Shown here: one piece after another, positions 20,481 through 27,722 of the stretch
Layout of the letters: each line of letters starts with the position of its first letter
How positions within the stretch are numbered: position 1 is the first letter of the stretch
DNA from: Gammaproteobacteria bacterium
GTDB taxonomy: Bacteria; Pseudomonadota; Gammaproteobacteria; Burkholderiales; Thiobacillaceae
Reading direction: 5' to 3'
Assembly (NCBI GenBank): GCA_018820765.1
Contig: JAHJNN010000018.1
Coordinates: forward strand, 124,001 to 188,000
Length of the DNA stretch: 64,000 nt
The notes under the pieces: model-generated
Told to the model about the DNA's origin: nothing
Seen by the model: the letters and a program-made list of their open reading frames with translations, nothing else
The model's database searches: none
Program-made: the position numbers and the translations under genes

Positions 20481-21485
20481 TCAGCCAAAAGGGCTGGGCG
20501 GCTGCCAGATGCCATCCCAGGCGGATTGTGCCGAAATGCGCAGGCGCTCGGGCAGCGAGAGCTTGCGCTGGAAGCTGACGTGCAGGACTTTGCCACGCTG
20601 GCAGGCGCTGCGAATGATCTCGTCGCTGGTCGCGAGTTCGTCCACCAGGCCCAGCTCCAGGGCCTTGCGGCCGAGCCAGGCCTCGCCGGTGGCGACCTTT
20701 TCCATGTCGAGCTGCGCGCGGCGGCCTTGCACGAACGTGCGGAACTGCGTGTGGATGTCCTCCAGCTCCTCGCGCAGCTTGGCACGGCCTGTTTCGGTGT
20801 TTTCGCCGAACAGGCTCACGGTGCGCTTGAATTTGCCGGCGGTGAATTGTTCCCAGTCGATGTCCCTGGCCTGCAGCCAACGGTGAAAGTTGGGAATTTG
20901 CGCGATCACGCCGATGGAGCCGATGAGCGCAAACGGCGCGGCGACGATCCTGTCGGCGGCGGCCGCCATGAGATAGCCGCCGCTGGCGGCCACGGTATCC
21001 ACCATCACGGTGAGCGGCAGCTGCGCGTCGCGCAGCCTGAGCAGCTGGGCAGCGGCGAGCCCGTAGCGGTTGACCATGCCGCCTCCGCTTTCGAGCCGCA
21101 GGTACACCGCGTCACCCGGCCTGGCCACCTGCAGGATGGCGCTGATTTCCTCGCGCAGCGCCGCAAAGGCAGAGGCCCGGATATCGCCCTTGAAATCCAG
21201 CAGGTAGCTGCAGGGGTCGGCTTCCGCGCTTTTTTGCCGGACTTTGCGTTCCACCTTGCGCTGCTTTTGCAGGATCTTGTGGATTTTCCCGGGGAGGCGC
21301 ACGGCCTCGATCCTGTCCGCGGCCGCCTCGAGCTGGCGGTTGATGTCTGTCACCTGGATCAGGCCGCTTTCCCTGCCCTTGCGGCGTGACAGGACGACAG
21401 GCGCGGCGACCAGGATCACGATGGCCAGCACGACGGTGAAGACTTCGGCCAGAAACAGGACGTACTGCGCGACAAGGCCGTTCAT
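20481..21485 (-). CDS. sohB: Inner-membrane serine protease SohB (S49 family)
   Basis: A 334-residue S49 peptidase related to SppA. The N-terminus has a membrane anchor (LFLAEVFTVVLAIVILVAAP), after which the protease domain follows. The catalytic Ser lies in TVAASGGYLMAAAADRI and the Lys in GKFKRTVSLFGENTETGRAK, the S49 Ser-Lys dyad arrangement. Length and N-terminal anchor match SohB (about 350) rather than full-length SppA (about 600). It probably degrades membrane or periplasmic peptides, including signal peptide remnants. It stands alone, with a repeat downstream. Confidence 0.9.
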   Translation of the reverse strand: MNGLVAQYVLFLAEVFTVVLAIVILVAAPVVLSRRKGRESGLIQVTDINRQLEAAADRIEAVRLPGKIHKILQKQRKVERKVRQKSAEADPCSYLLDFKGDIRASAFAALREEISAILQVARPGDAVYLRLESGGGMVNRYGLAAAQLLRLRDAQLPLTVMVDTVAASGGYLMAAAADRIVAAPFALIGSIGVIAQIPNFHRWLQARDIDWEQFTAGKFKRTVSLFGENTETGRAKLREELEDIHTQFRTFVQGRRAQLDMEKVATGEAWLGRKALELGLVDELATSDEIIRSACQRGKVLHVSFQRKLSLPERLRISAQSAWDGIWQPPSPFG

Positions 21486-21610
21486 CGTGATTTATGCGGA
21501 TGTCCGAAGGCCAGAGAACGATTCGAAGGTGCGTACGCGACGCCTTGAACGCGGAAACGATCTTCGCAGTTGGGTCCGGCACACTGCGAGAACGCGATGC
21601 GCTTCCGGAG

Positions 21611-21826
21611 CTAGGGCACTGGTTTTTCTTCCTTCTTGGTGGAGATGCCGAACGGCACGTAGGATGGGCACCAGCCGATGAGGCTGGTCACCAGGAAGGC
21701 CACCGCGATGATGCCCAGAATGATCGCAGCCGTTCCGGTGATCTGGCCGGTGAAGTACAGCGCCGCGATGATCGCGACCACGACGAGGCGAATGATCTTG
21801 TCTGTGACGCCCATGTTCTGCTTCAT
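21611..21826 (-). CDS. DUF2892 small inner-membrane protein
   Basis: A 71-residue protein with two hydrophobic helices (IIRLVVVAIIAALYFTGQI and AAIILGIIAVAFLVTSLIG) and the signature MGVTDKIIR...GWCPSYVPFGIST. This is the DUF2892/YgaP-like transmembrane family, sometimes fused to rhodanese and linked to sulfur metabolism. The ATG at 21826 (MKQNMG) has AGGAGG upstream; an in-frame start at 21847 adds only MNRRSRT. Single Cys in GWCPSY is conserved in the family. Function unknown. Confidence 0.88.
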   Translation of the reverse strand: MKQNMGVTDKIIRLVVVAIIAALYFTGQITGTAAIILGIIAVAFLVTSLIGWCPSYVPFGISTKKEEKPVP

Positions 21827-21924
21827 TGTCCGGCTCCTCCTGTTCACGCGTTGGCGTCTTCAGACTAGCCTAAAATGGGTGGTCAACAAGCATCGCAGTT
21901 TGGAGGACGGGACCCTGACCTGCC

Positions 21925-23649
21925 ATGCCCATTCATAACGCCGACATCGCCGCCCGCTTCGAGGAAATCGCCGATCGCCTGGAAATCCAGGGCGCCAATC
22001 CGTTCCGCATCCGCGCCTACCGCAATGCCGCACGCACCCTGGGCGACCTGCCGCAGGAGGCGCGCGCGCTGCTGGAAAACGGCGAGGACCTGACGCGGCT
22101 GCCCGGGATCGGCGCGGATCTCGCCACCAAGGTCCGCGAAATCGTCGACACCGGACACTGCAGTCTGCTCGAGCGCCTGCGGCGCGAATTGCCGCCCGCC
22201 GTTACCGAACTGCTGCGGGTTCCCGGCCTGGGGCCGAAGCGGGTCAAGGCGCTGTATCACGATCTCGACGTGCAGACCGTCGAGCAGCTGTACCGGGCGG
22301 CGCGCGACGGCCGCATCCGCGCCCTGCCCGGCTTCGGCGAAAAGACCGAGCTCAACATCCTGCAGGCGGTGGAAGCACATGCCAGCAAGACCCATCGCTT
22401 CAAGCTGGCGGTGGCGGCGCAATACGCCGACGCGCTTACCGCCTTCCTGGAGGCCGTTCCGGGCGTCAAGCGGGTGACGGTGGCCGGCAGCTTCCGCCGC
22501 ATGCGCGAGACGGTGGGCGATCTCGACATTCTGGTCACCGCAGCCGCAAACAGCCCGGTGATGCCACGCTTCACCGCCTACGACGAAGTGGCCGACGTGC
22601 TGTCCGCCGGCCGCACGCGCGCCAGCGTCGTCCTCAACAGCGGCCTGCAGGTCGACCTGCGCGTGGTGGCGCAGGCCAGCTACGGCGCGGCGCTGCACTA
22701 CTTCACCGGTTCCAAGGCCCACAACATCGCGATTCGCCGCATCGCGCAGAAGATCGGACTCAAGGTGAACGAATACGGCGTGTTCCGCGGCAGCGAACGC
22801 ATCGCCGGCGACGACGAGGCTTCCGTCTATGCAACAGTCGGCCTGCCCTACATCCCGCCGGAACTGCGCGAGAATCGCGGAGAGATCGAAGCGGCGCGCG
22901 GCGGGCGCCTGCCCGATCTGGTGGAACTGGCCGACCTGCGCGGCGACCTGCATGCCCATACGAAAGCCACCGACGGTCACGACAGCCTGCGCGACATGGC
23001 GCTGGCAGCGAAAGCGATGGGGCTGGAATACCTCGCCATCACCGAACATTCGCGCCACCTCACGGTGGCGCGCGGCCTCGACCCGCTGCGGCTGGCCCGC
23101 CAGTGCGACGAGATCGACCGCCTCAATCCGGAGCTCGACGGCATCACGCTGTTGAAGGGCATCGAGGTGGACATCCTGGAAGACGGCAGCCTCGACCTGC
23201 CGGACGCGGTGCTGGGCCGGCTCGACCTGGTGGTGGGCGCAGTGCACAGCCAGTTTCATCTGTCGCGCGCAAAACAGACTGCACGCATTCTGCGCGCGAT
23301 GGACCACCCCCACTTCACCCTGCTTGCCCATCCCAGCGGCCGCCTGATCGACCGGCGCGAGCCTTACGACGTCGACATGCTGTGCATCATTCGCCATGCG
23401 AAGGAACGCGGCTGCTTCCTCGAACTCAACGCCCACCCGGAGCGCCTCGACTTGCTGGATGCCCAATGCCAGATGGCGAAGGAAGAAGGCGTGCTGGTCA
23501 GCGTCAATTCAGACGCGCACAGCACTTTCGATTTCTCCAATCTCAAATACGGCGTCGGCCAGGCCCGGCGCGGCTGGCTGGAAAAGGACGACGTGCTTAA
23601 CACGCGCCCGCTCGCGGCGCTGCAGCGCCTGCTCAAGCGCACCATGTGA
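21925..23649 (+). CDS. polX: Family X DNA polymerase with PHP domain (PolX)
   Basis: A 574-residue bacterial PolX, the length expected of the family. An N-terminal 8-kDa/HhH region (RLPGIGADLATKVREIV, RVPGLGPKRVKALY) binds DNA; the polymerase palm shows GSFRRMRETVGDLDILV with the two metal-binding Asp and the third in LQVDLRVVAQ. The C-terminal PHP domain (DLHAHTKATDGHDSL, ITEHSRHL, GIEVDILEDG, NSDAHSTFDF) should give 3'-5' exonuclease and AP-repair activity. It acts in base excision repair and gap filling. Alone in its direction, 100 bp from the DUF2892 gene. Confidence 0.95.
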   Translation: MPIHNADIAARFEEIADRLEIQGANPFRIRAYRNAARTLGDLPQEARALLENGEDLTRLPGIGADLATKVREIVDTGHCSLLERLRRELPPAVTELLRVPGLGPKRVKALYHDLDVQTVEQLYRAARDGRIRALPGFGEKTELNILQAVEAHASKTHRFKLAVAAQYADALTAFLEAVPGVKRVTVAGSFRRMRETVGDLDILVTAAANSPVMPRFTAYDEVADVLSAGRTRASVVLNSGLQVDLRVVAQASYGAALHYFTGSKAHNIAIRRIAQKIGLKVNEYGVFRGSERIAGDDEASVYATVGLPYIPPELRENRGEIEAARGGRLPDLVELADLRGDLHAHTKATDGHDSLRDMALAAKAMGLEYLAITEHSRHLTVARGLDPLRLARQCDEIDRLNPELDGITLLKGIEVDILEDGSLDLPDAVLGRLDLVVGAVHSQFHLSRAKQTARILRAMDHPHFTLLAHPSGRLIDRREPYDVDMLCIIRHAKERGCFLELNAHPERLDLLDAQCQMAKEEGVLVSVNSDAHSTFDFSNLKYGVGQARRGWLEKDDVLNTRPLAALQRLLKRTM

Positions 23650-23787
23650 ATTCGCGCGAACCGCATCGAGACAAGACCCAACCGCGGAGTTGACGGAAGG
23701 CGACAGAAACCCGCCCTAAGCCATTGACATAAAAAGACAATTCTTCCGAACAAGACTGCAGCCGAATGACGGCGGTTCGGCCCAGGA

Positions 23788-23815
23788 TTGTGATGCCGAA
23801 CAATGGTCCTATAAA
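23788..23815 (+). promoter_or_regulatory. Possible sigma-70-like promoter of the EF-hand gene
   Basis: TTGTGA at 23788-23793 and TATAAA at 23810-23815 are separated by 16 bp and lie about 60 bp upstream of the EF-hand gene start, in an AT-rich patch of an otherwise GC-rich region. The match to consensus is moderate. Confidence 0.35.
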
Positions 23816-23874
23816 CAATTAAGCCATGCCGCCAGCATCCGTTCCCTGCGAATCGAAAAACATAGGAGTGCGCC

Positions 23875-24186
23875 ATGAAATCAGAAATCAGCAAGAGCAC
23901 AGTTTCACTGGCCGCCCTGCTGCTGGGCGCGGCGCTGTTGCCTGCCTATGGCGAAGGGATGTCCAAATCGGATTCGTCCTTCAGGGATTTCGACGCCAAC
24001 AAGGACGGCTACCTTTCGCTGAATGAGTTCGAGGACAAAGGCAAGGACGAACTGGCCTTCAACGCCGCCGACCTCAATGGGGACAAACGGGTGGATCCGA
24101 ACGAATTCGGCAGATACCTCGCACGGAAAGCGACCGACCCATCCAGACCCGAGGCCGGACAGCCCAAGCCTCCCGCCGGATACTAG
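23875..24186 (+). CDS. Exported EF-hand calcium-binding protein
   Basis: A 103-residue protein with a signal peptide (SKSTVSLAALLLGAALLPAY, cleavage probably after AYG or nearby) and two EF-hand loops: DANKDGYLSLNE (Asp1, Asn3, Asp5, Glu12) and DLNGDKRVDPNE. A Pro-rich tail (RPEAGQPKPPAGY) ends it. The loops are intact, so calcium binding in the periplasm is likely. AGGAG lies upstream of the ATG. A small lipoprotein gene follows 66 bp downstream on the same strand; the two may be co-transcribed. Confidence 0.85.
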   Translation: MKSEISKSTVSLAALLLGAALLPAYGEGMSKSDSSFRDFDANKDGYLSLNEFEDKGKDELAFNAADLNGDKRVDPNEFGRYLARKATDPSRPEAGQPKPPAGY

Positions 24187-24252
24187 GAACGATATTCCCG
24201 GGCTGGGACCGGCGGCCCTGAACACCGGCCATTTTCAAAAGGAGAGGGTGAC

Positions 24253-24486
24253 ATGAAGCAAGAAATGAAACATTCGGTCCTCATCGCGTCGCTATTGGCG
24301 CTTGCGCTGGCTGGCTGCCAGAAACAGGAGGAGGCACCGGCTCCCGAAATGGCCCCGGAAACGACACCCGAAATGGCGCCGGAAGCGCCAGCCCCCATGT
24401 CCGAGCCCATGGCTCCGTCCGACACCACGCCGCCCGAGGAACCTCCGCCTGCCGGCGACATGCCGGCCACACCGCCGGCGCAATAA
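24253..24486 (+). CDS. Small Pro/Glu-rich lipoprotein
   Basis: A 77-residue lipoprotein. The signal peptide ends in the lipobox LALAGC, so Cys22 or thereabouts should be lipidated. The mature part is a low-complexity run of Pro, Ala, Glu and Met with near repeats (APEMAPETTPEMAPEAPAP), likely unfolded and spanning the periplasm. GGAGAGG precedes the ATG. It follows the EF-hand gene. No family is recognised. Confidence 0.75.
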   Translation: MKQEMKHSVLIASLLALALAGCQKQEEAPAPEMAPETTPEMAPEAPAPMSEPMAPSDTTPPEEPPPAGDMPATPPAQ

Positions 24487-24626
24487 CCCACCCTGCCCGG
24501 CTTCGGCCGCGCGGACCGAGGATGGCGGCGCGGGCCTGATTTCCACAGACGGAACGGCATGAGCGCGGTCTCATTCCGCCCGTCGGGGCGGCGCTGCGCG
24601 GGTCGCCCTGATTTCGAAACGATGTC

Positions 24627-25619
24627 ATGCTCACGCTGGCCCTGACCGGAGACGTCATGCTTGGCCGCGGTGTCGACACGGCACTCCGGCACATGCAGCC
24701 GCAGGACGTGTGGGGCGATGTGCTGCCGCAGCTGCTGCAGGCCGACCTGCGCATCGCCAATCTGGAATGTGCCCTGACCAAGCACCATCAGCCGTGGACA
24801 CGCAGCTGGAAAATGTTCCACTTCCGCGCCGACCCCGCTGCCGTGCGCTGCCTTCAGGCGGCGCGCATCGACGCCTGTTCGCTCGCCAACAACCACACCC
24901 TGGACTTCGAGGAACGCGGGCTGCACGACACCCTGCATACGCTGGATGCGGCCGGCATCCGCCACGCTGGGGCCGGCATCGACGCCATCGAGGCCGCCGC
25001 ACCCGCCCTGCTCGACGTGTCTGGCGCCTCACCGTGCCGCGTGGCGCTGCTCGCCTTCACCGACAATGAGCCGGGCTTTGCCGCCGGCGAAGCGCAGCCC
25101 GGAACCAACTTCCTGGAAGTCTCACTGGGGGCAGACGCGCTACGGCGGGTGGCAGACGCGATCGCCCGGGCACGGGCGCTGGGGGCCGACTGGGTGGTGT
25201 TCTCCAACCATTGGGGCGCCAATTTCGTCGAGCGCCCTGCGCCGGACTTCCGCCGCTTCGCCCGGCGTGTGATCGAACTCGGGGCAGACGTGTATTACGG
25301 TCACAGTGCGCATATTTGCCAGGGCATCGAGATCCACCAGGGCCGCCCCATCCTCTTCGACACCGGCGACTTCATTGACGACTACGCCGTCGATCCGGTG
25401 CTGCGCAACGACCGCTCCTGCCTGTTCAAATTGATGTTCGAAGCGGGCGCACTGCGGCGCATCGAACTGATCCCGGTCATCCTTCAGGTCGCGCAGGTCG
25501 CACTGGCACGCGGCGACGATTTCGAAGCCATCGCCGCCCGCATGCAGCAGCTTTGCGCCGAACTGGGCACCCGACTCGAACGCCTGGCCGACCGGCTGGT
25601 CTACGCGCCGGGACCATGA
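24627..25619 (+). CDS. CapA/PgsA-family metallophosphatase-like protein
   Basis: A 330-residue protein of the PGA_cap (CapA) family, a calcineurin-like metallo-hydrolase fold. Motifs are ALTGDVMLGRGVD at the N-terminus, ANLECALT, SLANNHTLDFEERGL, VVFSNHWGANF and YYGHSAHICQGIEI, the metal-binding Asp/Asn/His positions of the family. In Bacillus CapA takes part in poly-gamma-glutamate synthesis, but here capB/capC are absent and there is no signal peptide or membrane anchor, so a cytoplasmic phosphatase-like role is more likely. Its stop overlaps the next gene as ATGA. Confidence 0.87.
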   Translation: MLTLALTGDVMLGRGVDTALRHMQPQDVWGDVLPQLLQADLRIANLECALTKHHQPWTRSWKMFHFRADPAAVRCLQAARIDACSLANNHTLDFEERGLHDTLHTLDAAGIRHAGAGIDAIEAAAPALLDVSGASPCRVALLAFTDNEPGFAAGEAQPGTNFLEVSLGADALRRVADAIARARALGADWVVFSNHWGANFVERPAPDFRRFARRVIELGADVYYGHSAHICQGIEIHQGRPILFDTGDFIDDYAVDPVLRNDRSCLFKLMFEAGALRRIELIPVILQVAQVALARGDDFEAIAARMQQLCAELGTRLERLADRLVYAPGP

Positions 25620-26296
25620 GCAGCATCCCCCCGGGCGAGTTGGTGAAAAGCCGCGGTGGACCTTATTCCAGCGCGCTCGGCATCGATCCCGGCGCGGCGG
25701 ATGCGGGCGAACGCTTCAAGTGGTTTCTCGCCGCCGTGCTGTACGGCACGCGCATCTCGGAATCGCTCGCCACCCGCACTTGGCGCGCATTCGCCGACCG
25801 CGGCGTGCTCACCCCCGATCGCATCCTGGCCACGGGCTGGGACGGCCTGGTTGGCATCCTCGATGCCGGCGGCTATGTGCGCTACGACTACAAGACCGCC
25901 ACCAAGCTGCTGGACGTGTGCGCGGCGCTGGCGCGCGATTATGGCGGCAGCCTCGACGCCCTGCATGCTGCCGCCGCCGATCCGCGCGATCTGGAAACCC
26001 GGCTCAAGGCCCTGGGCAAGGGAATCGGCGACACCACCGTCGCGATCTTCCTGCGCGAGCTGCGCGGCGTCTGGAACAAGGCCGAACCGCCGCTGTCGCC
26101 TCTGGCCCTGGCTGCGGCCAAGTCGCTGGGCTATCTGTGGCCTGCGGCCAGGAGCGCCGACCGCGCGCTTGCCCGGCTGCAGCAGGTGTGGGCCGCCGAC
26201 GGACAGTCGGCTCGCGGCTTTGCCGGGTTCGAGTCGGCGCTGGTGCGCGAGGGGCTGCGTATTCGCCGCATGGCTTCGCGCCACCGCGCGGACTAA
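25616..26296 (+). CDS. Helix-hairpin-helix (endonuclease III-like fold) protein lacking catalytic residues
   Basis: A 226-residue protein whose all-helical layout resembles the HhH-GPD fold: KWFLAAVLYGTRISESLATR matches the first helices, and ALGKGIGDTTVAIFLRELRG matches the hairpin. The usual hairpin Lys (as in endonuclease III) is not at its place, and the VDTHV-like Asp segment after it is replaced by VWNKAEPPLSPL; no 4Fe-4S Cys cluster is present. It may bind DNA without cutting, or be a diverged member. The ATG at 25616 overlaps the CapA stop as ATGA, so the pair is coupled. Family assignment is by eye and tentative. Confidence 0.65.
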   Translation: MSSIPPGELVKSRGGPYSSALGIDPGAADAGERFKWFLAAVLYGTRISESLATRTWRAFADRGVLTPDRILATGWDGLVGILDAGGYVRYDYKTATKLLDVCAALARDYGGSLDALHAAAADPRDLETRLKALGKGIGDTTVAIFLRELRGVWNKAEPPLSPLALAAAKSLGYLWPAARSADRALARLQQVWAADGQSARGFAGFESALVREGLRIRRMASRHRAD

Positions 26297-26303
26297 GCCC
26301 TCG

Positions 26304-26855
26304 CTACTCGGGGAGATGGTGATGGCCGACGCTCACGCGCTTGGCCTGCGGGCCCTCGGCTGCCGCCATGTCTTCGATGAACTTGACGGCGTCGCCCTCG
26401 TTGAGCTGCCCCATCGTGGTATTCACCAGATTGTCTGAATTGAAATACAGCTCGTCGCCGTCGGTGCGGCGGATGAAACCATAGCCATCCTCGGGAAACA
26501 GGCGCACTACCTCGCCGATGTATTCCGCGTCGTGGGTCTTGGTCTCGCGGCGCAGGCGACGGGAATAATCATCGAGTTGGCGCTTGGTCGCATCGAACGC
26601 GTCGCGCAGGGCGACATAGATGTCCTCGTGCCGGTCGCGGTTCACCACGATTTCGCTGCCCGGCACCCCGACGTCGATGCGCACGTTGAAGAATTTGCCC
26701 TGATGCTTGTGCTGGTGGGGCATTTCCACCACCACCCGGCAGGACATGATCGGTTCGAAAAAGGTCTCCAGTTTCTCCGCTTTGTCGCGGATGTGTGTCT
26801 CCAGCGCCTCGGAATGTTCAATGTCGCGAAACGTGATTTGCAACGGCGTTTTCAT
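26304..26855 (-). CDS. Ribosome hibernation factor fused to a cold-shock-like domain
   Basis: A 183-residue protein. Residues 1-105 are a HPF/RaiA domain (MKTPLQITFRDIEHSEALET, SCRVVVEMPHQH, EDIYVALRDAFDATKRQLDD), which binds the 30S decoding region and silences ribosomes in stationary phase. Residues ~112-180 form an S1/cold-shock-like OB fold (GEVVRLFPEDGYGFIRRTDG, ELYFNSDNL), where GYGFI corresponds to the RNP1 motif. The standard long HPF tail is different, so this is another architecture. It is nearly identical at its start to the short HPF at 41559. Probably RpoS- or stringent-controlled. Confidence 0.9.
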   Translation of the reverse strand: MKTPLQITFRDIEHSEALETHIRDKAEKLETFFEPIMSCRVVVEMPHQHKHQGKFFNVRIDVGVPGSEIVVNRDRHEDIYVALRDAFDATKRQLDDYSRRLRRETKTHDAEYIGEVVRLFPEDGYGFIRRTDGDELYFNSDNLVNTTMGQLNEGDAVKFIEDMAAAEGPQAKRVSVGHHHLPE

Positions 26856-26921
26856 CGTGTTCTCCTTCCGTTCAGATTGCGGATGAACCGGTCGGTCCCG
26901 ATTCTCGATTGCTTTTTTCGC

Positions 26922-27722
26922 CTAGCGGGCCAGCACGATCGGGCACTCGATCTCGTCGAGCATCCGTTCGAAGCCTGTCTGCGTGAGAAAGCGTTCCCGG
27001 TCGGCCAGCACCAGACAGCCAGCGCCTTCGCGGCGCGCCGTCTTGATCAGACTGTCGCCATCCAGCGCGCTCAGCCACACGCAGCGGCCGCGTATTCCGC
27101 GCGCGTTCACGGCGGTCTGGGCATCCGTGCAGGCCGCCCGATACGCATCCTCGCCGCCGGCGCTGATCAACAGCACCAGTTCGGCGCCGTTGCGGCGCGC
27201 CAGCGTGGCGCCCAATTCCAGACTGGGGGCGGACGTCGATGCGTCCTCGAACAGCGCCAGCACCGGCCCCACCCGAGAGCTCGGATGCACGCCGGTCACC
27301 CGGGTTTGGGTCAGTGTCACGACGCCGATTCCGGTCCGCTTGCCCAGCACGATAAGGTCGAACGACCGTGCCTGCGTATTCACTTCGGCCGACACCCTGC
27401 CGCGCGCCACGCGAAACGACCAGGGCAGGCGCAGGCGCCCGGCGGCCTCGGCCAGCTGACGCTGCAGGGTGTCCGCTTCGCGCCGCCAGATGCGTTCTAT
27501 GTCTCCTTGCGACAGGGTGCGCCCCGCGCCCGACAACACGCTGAATTCGCGTGCGAAGGGCAGGCCGATCAGGTGCTGCAGTTCGATGTCCTCGACGAAC
27601 AGCCCCGCCAGTTCGGCACCGAGTTCGGATGCCAGCGACGCCGCGGCCGTCAACGCTGCGGTGCTGCGCGGCGACGCGTCCAGCGCCACCAGGATCCTGA
27701 TGCCGGCAGGCTGCTCACTCAT
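26922..27722 (-). CDS. Universal stress protein-like protein
   Basis: A 266-residue protein with a UspA-type N-terminal half (RILVALDASPRSTAALTAAA, then ELAGLFVEDIELQHLIG and SFDLIVLGKRTG). The second half (PVLALFEDASTSAPSLELGA, GCLVLADRERFL) looks like a degenerate second Usp repeat. The ATP-binding G-2x-G-9x-G(S/T) signature is not obvious, so nucleotide binding is doubtful. The ATG at 27722 overlaps the end of the Lon-like gene by 8 bp, showing translational coupling to the protease; an in-frame start at 27833 lies inside that gene and is less likely. Confidence 0.8.
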   Translation of the reverse strand: MSEQPAGIRILVALDASPRSTAALTAAASLASELGAELAGLFVEDIELQHLIGLPFAREFSVLSGAGRTLSQGDIERIWRREADTLQRQLAEAAGRLRLPWSFRVARGRVSAEVNTQARSFDLIVLGKRTGIGVVTLTQTRVTGVHPSSRVGPVLALFEDASTSAPSLELGATLARRNGAELVLLISAGGEDAYRAACTDAQTAVNARGIRGRCVWLSALDGDSLIKTARREGAGCLVLADRERFLTQTGFERMLDEIECPIVLAR

